From: Hirsutella rhossiliensis | Lineage: Eukaryota > Ascomycota > Sordariomycetes > Hypocreales > Ophiocordycipitaceae | DNA length: 64,000 nucleotides | Direction of reading: 5' to 3' | NCBI RefSeq assembly: GCF_020360975.1 | Contig: NW_025408668.1 | Coordinates: 8,122,001-8,186,000 of the forward strand | In this document: piece by piece, positions 10,897 to 24,137 of the stretch | How positions within the stretch are numbered: position 1 is the stretch's first letter | Layout: each line of letters begins with the position of its first letter | The notes under the pieces: generated by a model | The model's input: the letters and a program-made list of their open reading frames with translations, nothing else | The model's database searches: none | What the model was told of the DNA's origin: nothing | Program-made: the position numbers and the translations under genes

Positions 10897-13800
10897 GACG
10901 GGCTGCTTGCGCGTCTCGTCCCGACCGACCGACTTGTTCTGTCCCGTCTCTTTCGAAGCACTGGCCCACGGCACTCGCGACGCACGTGCGGATGAGGGCG
11001 GCTTTCGAGCGACCTCGGAGAGGGAAAAACAGCGCACTAGTAGGATCGCTCGTCGCTAGATGCCACGGCGTCGACGCACAGCTCGGCCAAAGATGCGAGC
11101 TACCTAATGACGACGGGATGCCTCGTGTACCGGCTACGCTACTCCGTCTCGAGAGGGAGGAAGCAGCGTCAGGAAAGGGGGGTTCGTAAGGGCGGGCAAA
11201 TGCTAATCGTTTATCTCTCCGCCCGCGGGCGCGCACCCCTTCTTTCGAGATCCGACTCAGCGTCGTCGTGTTCGTCTGTCTTTGCTGATCGACGTAGTTG
11301 CTGCTGTCCGACAACACGTGCCCGGCCGAGACGACGCTGCGCCCGAGGAAGAGGCCGACGCGGAGAGGGGAGACGGGCGCGGATCAGCCAGCGGTCCGTC
11401 GCGACACAAGGTGAGGAAGAAGGCTTGATGAGTGACAAGGGAGAAAAATGCCGGCCTTGTGAATCTGGATAGAAGACGGCAAAGCGGACGAGGAGAAGGA
11501 TGACGCGTTTGATGCTTCCACGTTGTCGCTCGTCGTCGGGCAGGAAAACGGCGCGCTGTCATCAACAAGGTACCGGTGTAGGAGGCAGACCGTGTACCAG
11601 CTACTTCCCGCCCTCACCTCTTGAGCGCGGGCTCACGAGGTGCAAGTACTGGCATTGCGGGGGTCCCAAGGTGCCTGCCTCGGCGCCTGCAGTATTAGAC
11701 GCTCATCTCTTGCAAACAAACAGCAAATAGCAATGACGGAAGGCGAGCGGTACGGTTCGGCAAGTACCTAAGTACTCGTACTTGTATGTGCGGAAACACG
11801 CCGCATATACATACTGCAAAGTGCGTATACAGGGCTTAAACTACATGTCCGTTTCACCTGCCAATCTTCTTAGTTACGGCTTATAACAAATCGAAGCATC
11901 ATCCGTCACTGGCCGTATTGCCTATAATTCCAGGCAGGCACCTGAGACCAGGCAGTTCCTCGCATATAGAGACGCTGTAGCCTGAAGCCCAGGGAGTCCG
12001 TCCTGCTTTTGCCCTGCTTCTCTTACCTGAGTCAACGCCATTCGTGCGGCCTTTCCGTCGTCAGCATCCCAAAGGTGGATGCCAGAACTCGTTCCTGGCA
12101 TGCAATGATATGAGACGGCGTTGACAAGGGGAACAAAGTCGAGGAGTCGGTTCCAGGTCCTCCGTCGATGCTGACGTGATCCCATCTGCTCTCGACAACC
12201 CACGACCAAAGGATGCCAAGGCGGCTACAAGACCAACCTTGCCTTCTCCTCCCCCACTTCCGTGCGCAGTGCCGCACTCAAGTCCCGAACATTGTCGGCT
12301 AGGCTCACAAGACAAAAGCCCGGAGCCGCCGACTGACAAGCCTGTCCCAAAGGGGCAGCCGGGTATCCCGCTCCGTCTCGACGAGGAGAGAAGCCGCCTG
12401 GCCATGTGTCGAACCATTCTGGAGGCGCACACGTGGGGGTTTGTTTCGACTTGCGATACCAGGCCGCGCCGTTGGTGGTGCTGACGCCCTTATTCATCCC
12501 CCAATTTCCTTCGCCAGTTGGGGGCAGCAGCATGGAGAGGCCGAGACTGTGCTGCGCGGGCCAAATGGACAGCACTTGCTGCACCCCTTCGTACGTGACG
12601 TGGTATCGGCCCTCTGCTCTCCAACTTCGAGGCCACCCAGCCGCCCTCCCTGATCATCCCCAACCAAATATATGCGAAACCCGACCCTGTGACTGTGGGC
12701 GCGCTTCTGCAGCCGATTGTGCATTCAGCTGACACGTGCTTAACCCCCTGCCTGCGGGACAATCTCCTGGAGCTTGTCATGCGTGCGTCCAACACTCTCT
12801 GCCATGGCGTCCGTTGTCGTGCCGTGCCGTGCCGCTCCAGTGCGGACCAAACCCAGTATCATGCAGTGAAGACGGGGCCCGGAGGACCCTGAAGCACCGC
12901 AGGCAACAAAGGGCCTCGAGCCTGTGTTCCATACCGCATCTACATCTCTGTCCAGGGGAGCTTCAGGTTTTGCCATAAGCCGTCGAGCCAAGTCTTGGCC
13001 CTTACTATCGGCCAACACAATTCTCTCGGAGAGTAAGAGACACGAGAGACGAATTGAGCCAGCTCCGTGTTGAATGCCACGACCTCGGGATCAAAAGGCT
13101 CCCTGGTCCCTGGACAATGCAAACGCTCTCCCCGATTGACGACTGTTCACTGTCGCGGGCTAGAGAAGCGTCAATGACATACTTTGGCGTTATTGATGCA
13201 GAGCCGAACATCCCGCGCCCCTCCCGGACCAGGGCTGTTGGAGGCGCCGAGAATGCTAAGCCAAGAATGCGAGTGGCTCCAGTCGGTCATGGCCGGGCAT
13301 CTCGAAAGTCCCAAGGAAGAAGATTCGCAAAGTTGCGTGGTCGTTTAGCCTTCGTGCTTCCAAGAATATCTAGATGAGCATACGATAGTCGGTAACTGGG
13401 ATCAGGGGGGGGGCAGGGGCTGCCCATGTCGGCATTCTCCGTCTCCGAGCTCCTGGTAGCCACGTTGCTACTGTTTGTTTCGCGTATTCCCGTCGCCAAG
13501 GACAGGACGATCTGTGGCCAACGAAGTGGCCCCCTCGGAGGAGGCAAAGCGCGGAGACCGGCTGCGCCCGGGCGGCCGGCCAACAGACGGCATCAGCCCG
13601 ACTTCCGCCTCCTCAACATGCATCTTAGTTCAAACCGGGGCAATATTTCTTCCAGAGCTATTCCTTGCCTTTCCCAGATTGGCTTCCCTGCAACCATGCA
13701 TGGCGTGGTGGAGAGCCGCAACAAGCGTCATGGTCGTATGAACTGTATGCGGGCGCCTCGGGGCCCGGTGGCGAACGCGCAGACCGTGGGGGCGTCAGTC

Positions 13801-16800
13801 CAGTCACATATGCGGTTCCGGCAACGGCAGTATCCGACAAGGCATAGAATCAGCAAGCGTGACGACTCACGCTGCCTACCCTCAAGAGGCCGGAGGGTAA
13901 CTGTCGATCTGGTCAAGGGCGGACATACATGCCAAGCCACCAACAACCGCCGTCCTCGTCAGCGTCTGCTGGCAACCGCCAGGGATGACCATGCGCCTGT
14001 GGGTTTCGCACGAGCCTTGACCACTTGAAAACCGCGGCGACGAAAGGATATTGTTGAGTTTGACGGCCCAAGTGAACATTGCCCGTCTGCCCTGCGAGCA
14101 CATCCCATCCAAAAGCTCCTGGGAGCCGTCGCCGCTTGTCCAGAATTAGCGCGAATATGACCTCCAAGTACACCTCGCACATACATACATACATACCTTC
14201 TGCATGGAGGCCATGTTTGCGTCGAGGTTATGTGCATGAGCGAGGCACCACTCCATAGTGTGCTTGGGTTCCCCCGGACGGCATGGATGCAATGATTACC
14301 CACCACAGACTCCAGAGCAGAGGCCAGGGCCCCCACCGCGGGCACTGCCGGCTACTGCTGCTATGATCCATTTTTACCTGCAATGCACTCGTACATATGT
14401 CCTTGACCCTTGCTCAGCACCGGGACCCACGCCAGGCTTTCCAGAAGCACTCAAAAGGCCTTTTCTTGACCGGTCCGCCGTTTTCTGTAGGCGAATGCAG
14501 CTCCTCGGTCGGGGCCGCACTCAAACCTCTGCCCTCGGGGCCGCGGTTGTCGTCCGAAATGGGCCGGTGCCGGCCTGGCTGTTGATGGACTCGATGTCTC
14601 CCTCGTCACAGCCGGAGCCAAAGGGATCTTGAGGCACCTTTTTGCTGATACCCTTGACAGCTAGCTCTTGAGCGCCTCCGCCGAGGCCAGAGACATGGCC
14701 CCCAACGAGTACTGTACGAATACGACACCGACGTTATGCATTGTCTCTGAGTTGTGGTACGAGACTGTCCAGTGCATGCATGGCCCTCTGGTGATGGTCG
14801 AGAACCTTGCTTGCCCAGAACGTGGCGGGTAGAGTCCACATCAGCGAAGACAGCGGAAGCTCGTCTTCAAAGTCTGGGGCTCTCGGAGCCGACAGCGGCA
14901 TCCCAGATCCGGTGCTCGCCACCAGGTTGGTAGAGAACGTGACCAGGGTAGCAGTCGCCGCATAATCGAAGGTCCTCGTCGCCTCAAGAAAACAGGCGAC
15001 GGTCCAAAAGCTCCCTACGTTTTAGCGAGTCAAGCACAGGCCAAGTTCTGGCGTCCACTTGGCGCACAGGGATTTGCCGTGATGCCAAACGACGCATATC
15101 ACCACTTTTATAGGCGGAGTAATTACTGTACAATCATTAGCGGTCAGGACAAGGCCCCGGAGAAGTCGAGTCAAGACGTCTCCCAAAAATTGGATTAAGT
15201 ACGTTGGGAGGTCCGCGAGGAGTCTCAGGCATTCGGGGCTACCGAGTCCATCCGCCGATTCCAACGACGAGACAAGCCTAGGTATGAATTTCCGTCAGAA
15301 ATAAGATGTAGCACCTGGTCAGACAGTGACTCGCCTTCACGTCAGCAACTCACGCCCACGTGTCACCCTATTCCGTCGTTTACCTGTGGGTACCGGCAAT
15401 TGCCAGCAACCATGCTGGACGGACGAGAGCCCGGAGCCCGTTCTCTTCGGTAAATCGTCATGGTTGCGGGCATCCGGCCAACCTCGTGCTATGCAGTCGC
15501 CCAAGCGTTGGTTGGCGTCGAGGATGCTCCGTGGCTGCCAATGACCTTTTGTCGGGCCAGCTCGTCGTGCTCGCTACTTTTGTACTGCCGCCGCTTGGCG
15601 AAGGCCGCCGTCGATTGGATCGATTAGACGCCATCCCACCCCCCCGTTTCCCCAGGCTTTTTGGTATACACACCGTCATGGGCTGGCCCTGCTCGTGCCC
15701 CCGGGCCCTGAAGAACTTGCCTGATCGGCAAGAGCCTCCCTCCCATGGCCAGCCGGGGCGACCGTCTGTCATCGGTGCAGTTGTACAGGGACCTTGTGCA
15801 TGAGCTGTATTCGTAGGTGAGCAGTGCAATGCGACCGAAACCCTGTGAGAGCGCGAGTTGTGGGCCCGGAGGGCATGTGGAAACTGGGAAGATCGGCTCT
15901 AAGTTTTGCTACAGCGACGGCAGCCATAGCCAAGCACCGTCGACGGCGAGTTCTGGACAAGACGAGGAGCCGAGCATCGTCGGACGTTGCAGTGGTTGAA
16001 GAGAGAAGCATTTTGGACGAGGCAGGTACTTGGTGGTGCTCTCGCATGCTCGATACCTGAAGGAGGTAATTACGTACTTAGCTATCTTGAGCAAGTACTC
16101 GGCGGGTGTCGTACAGCACAGCAGTACTTCGCACTTGGTACTCTAAAAGTCGTACAGAAGAGGCAGGTAGAAAGGAGCCCGTCAGCGGTGGAGCGGCGCG
16201 GAATTCAGGTGTGTGCAAGGTAATTAGGTGCCTACCTACTTAGGTACTTCGTGCATTTATCAGTACGGAAGGCACTGTACTTACTTGGCTTCGTCTACCT
16301 GCGACCGTCAACGGCTCAGCAAAAACTCTACTTGGACCTCGCATTGCCATTGCGCACAAGCTGCTCCAACGGCTGCGGCGGCACAGAGCGGCAGCAGCAG
16401 CGTCCTAAAGGCTCCATGTCAGGCGATGGTCCTCGGCCGAGGCATCTGCTTAACCCAAACCGACTCAAGGACGCTCGTCTTCGGCTTTTTGCAAGAAACA
16501 CCCCGGCTTCGGCTTCTGCTTCCCACGTCACGACTCACGATGATCCCACTAACGGGCCCAGATGAATAACAGGCGGCCCATTAAAGTAACCCACCATGCT
16601 GCAGGGAGACTGGGAGGCAGTGCCAGGCTGGGTTGGAGGGGCTGGCACGAGGTACAGTGTTCGGCTGAGAGCAAGCGATGCTCATCAGCAAGAGGCCTTT
16701 TTGGGAGCACGACACTGGAATCGTCCCCGGGTCTGTTCTCGCTCGCACCAGGCCAGGCTCACCCACCCCAGAGATGGGGTGACGAGGTGCGAGTAACGCC

Positions 16801-19063
16801 ACGGCGTCAGTGCTCCTGTGCATACAGTATGTACACACATTCCATGCGCCCAAAGGACCTTGGGACTGCCAAAGTCTAAAAAGGTCATACATATGCGCAG
16901 GGATCTCGACTTTGGCCTATCCGGTACCATGAAGGCTTGGCTGTTCAAGCTGCCAACGGCATCCAGACAGCACGACTGCGCCGTGGCCACCTTGCCCCGA
17001 GGTACTCAGTCTTCGGGAGTTTGATGTGGTTGCAATTCCCCCTTATGACACGAGCTGACAGGCCAGCCGACGTCGAATGCTGAAAGCACTGGTCGCACCG
17101 CGCCAATTGCGCACAGGAACCTGTCTCTACCACGGCGACGGCAGCCGCATCATGCAAATGTTCAGAGGCGCTAAGCGGAGGCAACGCGGCAGGGATGCGG
17201 ATCCTGCTCCCCGTGGCCATGCATGCCGTGGAAGCTTCGCTTGTCGACCGGAGCCGTGCAAGTGCATCATGTACAAGGTACACATGCACGCAATCCAGAC
17301 GGTCTGTGTACATGCAACGGTCTGCGCGTATATGTAAAGCCCGGGAGAGGGGGCGATGACGGCTTGCTTGCAGCCAGAGCTGACAGAGGAAAATAGGGCG
17401 AGTCGATACGAGGGGGAGCAGACTTCCAGCGTGCGACGTGGAGCTTCTCCCGACACAAGGCCGTGACCGACGTGCCCCAGGACGCATGCACACGACGACT
17501 CCAGATGGATTGAAGGGAGAGCCGCCAGCAAAGAGTGCGGTAGGGCGGGCTGACCCATTGTCGGTGGCTCAGCCCAGTCCTGTTTTTGCACAGCAACGCA
17601 GCCTCCCGCGCGGCGGCGCAGAATCAGCCCAGCCTTGGTGTGAGGTCCAGCGTTCGGCTCTCGTCGTCTCACGCACCTACAGACTCGACAACACCTTGGC
17701 CCCCAGCCCTGTCTCTTCTGCACACGCCCACCCTTTTATCCTGTTGCCTTTGCCTAGTCGAGCCGGGCGCCGATGCCCGCCAGTCTCTCGTCATGGTCTG
17801 TCTCCCCATGTACCCTGCCCCTGGCTCCGCACCTGTCGTGAGAACCGCGTGCTTTGGTGGGCCAGAGATGCGTGGAGCCTATCGATCCCTTCCCCGTCCC
17901 GCTACGCCGCATTTCTGCTCTTGCGGAGGCAGGTTTGTTGGTGACAGGCTACCCGTCTCGTCCGCACACGACGCGGACTGTGCCAGGCCGGGACGATGCA
18001 CAAACTGCCTTCTCGGGGCATGGCGCAGACTTGCAAGATGAAAGCTTTCCACCCAAAGACCTGGTCGAGCCCACCCCTCCCCCTTCTTCTCTCTCCCACG
18101 AGTTCCGCCGTTTCCATGGCTATCGCTTGCTTCCAGGTTGTCATTCTGCAGTCAAGCCCTGCCCGTGCTGTATGTATGTACCTGGCCTCGTTCATACCGC
18201 CGGGCCATGAATCGCCTGCCAACCCGCCCAACCTTGTCCCCCAGGTTGTTTATAGCTGTATCTCATCTTTCCGGGCGGCACTTCCTCAGTCCCCGTTTGG
18301 CCCCCTCCCCCCCTCTTTTCTTTCTGCTCCTCTTGGCCCCGGCGTCTTCGAACCAAGGCTGTAATGGTCTCCACTTGCTGTTCGTCCTGTTTGCCTCCAT
18401 ATAAGTCGCCCGCCGCCTTGACCTTCTGGCGATTCGCCAATCTCGCGGAATCTCCCTTCAAAAGACGTACCACTCATGACTGAGGACCAATTTGCCTTTG
18501 ACTGAAGCAAGGATCTCCTTCATCACACCGCACGCTCGTCTCGTTGCCTCCTCAATAACGCTTTCCGTACACAGTTTAACTGCCTGCCCATTTCGCAAGT
18601 GGCACGCCCTCGACATTGTTCATCTCGTACGTACTTCCAGCTTGGGTTGCGCGCGCACCTTAACGATCCCCGTCATTGTTGCCGACAGAAGGTATGGACC
18701 ATGGCGCTCACGATCTTGCGGGACAGTGAACAGAGGATAGGCCCTTTCAGAATTACACGGCAGGCGGATCGACATCTTCTTTCTCTGCTCGACTTGTCTT
18801 GTCAAAGGACTGATACAGTTACACCCGCCGCAGAGACATCCTTGTATGCCGCCAATCGTCGGCGGATTCTGCTTACTTACCCACACCAACATCTCACCCG
18901 TTTGTCCATGACCTAAATCAAGTCGGGATCCTGCAATCTGAGTCGGCCTTGCCCCCAAAAAGGAGCCTGACTGCAGCGTCTTGACTTGTACTCGGACGCC
19001 CCAGGAGAGACGTCGTTCAAAGACTTCACCATCCTTCAACTCCAACCCTGGAGTCCAGCAAGC
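10897..19063. other. 8-kb gene-poor region upstream of the zinc-finger gene
   Basis: Many short frames on both strands but none I can support as a gene. The sequence is not obviously AT-rich, so strong RIP decay is not suggested by eye. Short palindromic tracts (around 11765-11785 and 16222-16250) occur. From about 17,400 to 19,060 pyrimidine-rich stretches, e.g. 18290-18350, suggest promoter or leader sequence for the gene at 19064. A stretch on the minus strand around 14734-15014 is open with protein-like content and a plausible splice acceptor, but no family was recognised (see findings). Confidence 0.5.
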
Positions 19064-20231
19064 ATGAGGTGAGTTTGTTCACGGGAGACAAGGGCTTGCG
19101 ATATCTTGACTGATGGCATTCTAGTGCAATCGCCATTCACTGTGATCCGCACTTTGCAATGGGACCCAGGCCGGCTTTTTCTTGGCCAGGTAAGCAGTAC
19201 CTGTTTGCCCCCTCCTCGCCTCGTCGGTTAACCCTCTTCAAAGGGCCTCTGGAACCTGGCTCAATGAGCAACGGCAATGTGTTTGGCGCCGATTTCGGCA
19301 TGATGGGCGGCTCGGAACCCAGTCTGACGCCTCCGAGCGAAACAAGATCGCTGGCCTCAAGTCCGCCGCGGGGAGCGTGGACGCCGGCGCAACTGGAGCT
19401 GAGGAGGCAAAGAGATCGAGTCCGAAGAGACCTCAAACTATCGGCACGGATTCAACGCATCAACAGCAACTCGTACGTACCGTCGTCATCAGTGGCCCTC
19501 GGAGATGTTTCGAGCACCATGAACGTTTCAAACTATACGACGTCGCCTTCTGCCGTCCCGCTCGTCGCAACGCCTGCCACGACCATGAGTGAACAATCTT
19601 TTCTGCCTTCATACAGCCCGACTCTCCAGGATCAGTCTCACGGGGGGCAGGCGTTTGCCTCTCCATACCAGCAGTCTTTGTAAGCCACTGACTTGACAGG
19701 CCAGGCTCACAGACAAGCCGGCTAACCTACGACGTCACAGGCCGCCCAGCTACGGCGTTTCGATGGAATACTCTTCGGCATACGCCGGACCAGGAGACTA
19801 CAGGTGCGTGTAGACAGCTACGGGGTCAACTCGGGTGGCGCATAGGCCTCGTTGCGGACTGGGCGTGTCTGACTGGACTTGCGAACTCTAGCACGCGAAC
19901 GCCCTCGTTGTCCATGACGCAGGATGCTGGGATGCTATACCCGATGCCGACAGTCGCGGCTGCGAGCAACACAGGTAGCGCAGAAGGCGGCAGTCACGTC
20001 AGAGTCGTACAGAGCCGACCAAAACCGCGTTGCTGGGAGCACGGGTGCAACGGGAGGCAGTTCTCCACCTTTAGCAACTTGCTACGGCACCAGCGCGAGA
20101 AGTCGGGACAAGCCGCAAAGGCCATGTGCCCGAACTGTGGTGCGGAATTCACTCGAACGACGGCCCGCAACGGGCATCTGCTGCACGACAAGTGCAAGCA
20201 ACGAAGAAACAACAAAGACGCCGTGCCGTGA
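19064..20231 (+). CDS. Small C2H2-like zinc-finger protein, putative transcription factor
   Basis: Model: join(19064..19068, 19125..19189, 19244..19679, 19741..19803, 19892..20231), 302 aa. The first coding exon is only ATGAG; phase and the following frame agree ([18 protein letters not shown]). The middle is Ser/Pro/Tyr-rich and low complexity. The C-terminal part carries two zinc-finger-like modules: a first with CWEHGC and [10 protein letters not shown], lacking an obvious fourth ligand, and a second with CPNCGAEF and HLLHDKC (C2HC-like). Basic residues (KCKQRRNN) follow directly. Intron 19190..19243 is a multiple of three and leaves the frame open. The gene stands alone between two long gene-free stretches, as often seen for developmental regulators. 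DNA binding and regulatory role are inferred; I do not recognise a named orthologue. Confidence 0.75.
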
Positions 20232-21110
20232 GACGGAAGGGAGCGGCTTCCAGCCCCACCGACCAGCGCCAGGCATTCGGTCCCGAACGGGGACCAGGGT
20301 GTCGGTCCCAAGCCTTGTAGGATCGAAGCTGGCATGGCCGAGTGAGCTATTTTCTCTTGGTTTTCTTCACCTTGCGTTGCATCATGTCTCCTGGTCTTGG
20401 GAAGCATAAGCAGTGTACCACCATGATCCGATATTGGGTTTCTGAGTTTTGCGGAATGGAGCAAGAAAGGCAAGGTCGGTTGAGAGAGGAGGGCCGGAGC
20501 AAAACCACTCGGGCGCCCATAAGGCCGACTTTGGGTGGATGTAGATACAAGATGCTGTACAGTACATGTATGCGAAGCAGTCACAGGTGGAGAGGAAGAA
20601 AGTGAGAGGTGGTTGGAGACGGGGGATCGTCTGATGCCGACGGCAGAGGCGTTTCTTGGCCCCCGGTGGTAATATGGCCATAATGAGTTGGCCCCGACGA
20701 GCCAAGGCACGGAACGGCATTTGATGTGCGGCTACTGCGGCCCCGTTGGAATCGAGCAGAGCGCGGGAGACAAAGGGCCTGATGCTGTAGGTACAAAGCA
20801 TCTTCGCCTCAGCATTGTGCTACCCACATGGGGAAACTCTGTTTGCTGTCTTGGCGGTTTCGAACATGGCAGTGACGGGACGGCACTGTGTGTTGCGGGG
20901 ACACGAGGCGTTGAGAAAGCATATCGTGGCGACGCGGCTATCACGGAAGCATACTGGGTGGTACCAAGAGGGGAGGGGGGGATTCATTGGCCTGCGCCAC
21001 GCAGGAACGAGTGAATGGGTCCGCCTGAGCCGAATCCGGGCGGCCGTTTGGCGACGACGGGAGAAGTCGGCTGCGTCGTGCCGGGCCCTTGTGGCGGAGT
21101 GGCGGCCGAA

Positions 21111-21124
21111 GGGGGGGGGGGGGG
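21111..21124 (+). repeat. Homopolymer G14
   Basis: Fourteen consecutive G, followed to about 21170 by further G-runs (GGAGGC, GGGG, GGGG). Could form a quadruplex; no gene overlaps it. Confidence 0.85.
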
Positions 21125-23509
21125 TGGAGACCCGGCGGAGGCGGAGGCGGGGACGGACGGGGATGGCACGCAGAGCCGGATGACGGCATCCCAGCACATG
21201 GGGCAGGACTATTCACGGCATGGTTTTGCAACGGTTTGGTTTCCACTCCTCTACAGTACAGCTTGGGGGTGGCGTGCAAGAGGCGAAACACGGGCCATCG
21301 TACATACACGCTTTCATGACTGCACGGTGAGACATGACGCCTGCACCGACTTTTGCACGTATGTACAGAGTATGTACACGGAGTATATGTATGGAGGCGG
21401 CAAGGCGGCCACTACAGGTCCTAACCTAGCCAGGCAGGTTGCCAACGCAGGGAGGCGGGCAGGCAGGCAAGGGAGGCCAAGGGCGAGCCGGTGGTACATG
21501 GCTTACACCACTTACCTACAGGTCCATGTACGGCGCAGGCGCTCTCTTCCTTGACCCATCTCGGCGGACATCTGTCGAGGAGCTTTCCTCCTACACCTAC
21601 CTACATGGCTACATACGTTGCATACACAGGTCGGGCGGAGTAGCTCGTCCGTAAAACTTGCGCAAAAGGAGCTCCATTCCGCCCACGTCTAAGTTAGTCC
21701 CTGTAGGTACCCATGCCAAGTTGGAAAAGGGGGGGAGGGGCCTTGGAAGCGCGACGAGGCGGTTCTAGAAGATCGGCACATGCAGGAGCCCGAGACATTC
21801 TGGAAGCCCGGGCGGGTGGTCAGCTGGTACCGAGTACTTGACTTGCTGTTGGTGTTGCAGCGTGAGACGAGACAGCCCTCGCGCGAGAGTTTGCCAACGG
21901 GGCAAATAGAGCCGGAGTAGGTTAGGTGCTGTAGAGAGCGGAGCGCGCGCAGAATAGAGGGGGAAACCAGCTATGAGCCAATCTCTTTCTCTGTCTTGAT
22001 TTTCCTCGGAACGGGTACAGGAGAGGAGCAAGCCCGCAGAGGGAGGCAGGGCGATTCGGTGGGACTCAGAGACTGCAGCCGTTGCTTTTTTGCCCCCCTT
22101 CTGCCTGCACGCTGGTGGAGATGGACGGAGCACGTGTATGCAGCTCATCGGAGAAACGAAACAGGGTCTTAGTTGAGTTGGAGACTGAAGACACACACTC
22201 TCTCTCCCCACTTTCATTCTTCGTCTTGCCCGCTTCCGTGCTTGCTCCATCTACGTTGTCACATCATATGGGAGAGGAAAAGGAATAAATCAAGTCCGAC
22301 TGCGGTGCAAAACGGCCGGCAGTCAAGACGCCAATGTCAAGGATGCTTGCGAGGGTCAAAGGCCACGAGGGCAGGTATCCGATACCTCGGGCCTGGGACA
22401 GCGGCGCATGGAACTTTTTTCTTCTCTTCTTTGCTGGCATGTGCATGTATACTATCGTGCTGGAGAGTAGTGGGTGCGTACCAGAGAATACACAGGGGAG
22501 CAGGAACGGGGAAAACGAAGCGTCCTGACTCCTTGGCTGTGGCTGTGTGTATGTATATATGCTGCCAAGTCGCAACTCGGCCGCTTAACAATGTTGTCCT
22601 TCTATTCACGTACGATACCAATATTAAACTCGATACAGCTGCCCTCGGGAACCTGGATGAGCAAGAGTTTGGTCAAGGCCGGGGCCGCAGAGGGGGTCTT
22701 TGGTGAGTGGTGAGTGACAGGCCTTCAAGGTGCCTGCTTGCCCGCCCGCTCTCTGAAGCTTGGTAATAAGTTAACTATTGTGTAGCTGGTACGAGAGTGG
22801 ACACTCTGGGACCGACAAATCTGTGAAACCCCATGTCGTCGTTGCAGCCGACTAAACATGTTCCTATTTTGTTTCCTTCTCAAGGGAGCAACCGCCAGTC
22901 AAAGTCGTTGCGGTGATACAAGACAGAGACAGCCAGAGGCCTCGAGGACGGGAACTCGTGCCGTGTGCCACAGCACATACAGTGGAAACTTGTAGAGAGC
23001 CCTCCGTTTCTCAACCTCATCATCATCGTGACGCACTGCAACGACAAACTCTGGCTGCGCGGGTCGGCGTGACACAGCGTCTTCGTCGACTCACAGGGCC
23101 TGGCACTGCGGCTGAACTTTCGGGCCCGCGCGGCAACCGTCTCTGGTGGGACTTGCGTGCTTACGGCGTGACGTCGCACTCGTCGGGATGAGCGTCGCCA
23201 AAGTGGCGTCACATCCAAGGGGCAGCATGCGTCTCTCATGTCATCGAGACCGTCCTTGACGTAGGTCCACTTTGACACATGTCCTTTTATTGGGTTTCCA
23301 GAAGAAAAATAGATGAACTCATCGTCACTTCTTACACGCCCCCCTATTTTCGACTGGCTAGATATGCGCGTCGGCCCATTTTGAGCGCCCCGGCCCAAGA
23401 CAGGACATGCGGGCGTCAGCGACCTGGTGCGACGTTGACCAATGACGGTGCTCACCTCACTCGTGCTCTGCCTCGACGTGCTGGCTTCATGTGGCCGACG
23501 CGGGTGCGT

Positions 23510-23510
<1 letters not shown>

Positions 23511-23540
<30 letters not shown>

Positions 23541-23558
23541 GCAGCGGCGGCAGCGGCA
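23511..23558 (+). repeat. GGC/AGC trinucleotide repeat
   Basis: About 48 bp of GGC units interrupted by AGC, roughly 580 bp upstream of the APC2 ATG. In a non-coding position by my reading. Confidence 0.8.
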
Positions 23559-24137
23559 GGGCGAGCTGCCGAGGTTTGGGGGAGCCAGTTAGGCGCGAGT
23601 TAGCCGCAGCAAGCGCTTCCGCTCGCTTGTCCCCCCTCCCCTCTCGGGTGCCAAGAGGAGCTGGACGAGCAGTGCAACAAAGAAACGCCACGCCATCGGG
23701 CCGAGGATGATCAAGTCATTTACCTTGGGCTTTTTGTAACTGTCGTTCTCCCTCCACAGAGTGACCATGAAAGCCGTGAGTGCAGTCGCATGCTGTTTTA
23801 CAGTGCGCCTGGAACAAACGATGAGGTAAGACGCCTTAGGTAAGCCACCGGTACAGGGCAGAGGGAGGCGCGAGGCGACGCTTTGTTTACTTGCTCCTTC
23901 GTCGAGGCTCAACCTCTCCCTCCATCCCCGGGCTCGCCCGTCACGAGAAAAAGAAACAGCCGTCGTCGTCGTCGTCGAACCGGGCAAGCCGAACGCCAAC
24001 CCACAAGCCATGCCTTGATTGAGCAAATACCACGGCCCCACGTCGGCGAGCACCAAGCCATCCACCACCCATCGAGTCCCCCGTCGATCACACGCGACAC
24101 ACCCCCTTTTGGAAGCGCCGTCGACGGGCGGAGAGAA

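Larger units (their letters stand above)
20232..24137. other. Intergenic: zinc-finger 3' region and APC2 promoter
   Basis: No supported gene over 3.9 kb. Holds a 14-nt G run (21111-21124) followed by G-rich sequence, and a GGC-rich repeat at 23511-23558. The frame of APC2 is open upstream to 23883 but has no ATG there. A minimal uORF (ATG CCT TGA, 24010-24018) precedes the APC2 start. Confidence 0.6.

Noticed and set aside
13426..14028. 200-codon plus-strand frame in the 8-kb gap
   Set aside because: No domain, no plausible intron-exon continuation, and comparable frames overlap on the other strand.
10897..19063. RIP-degraded transposon in the long gap
   Set aside because: No AT-rich bias visible by eye, no terminal repeats, no transposase or reverse-transcriptase motifs in any frame.
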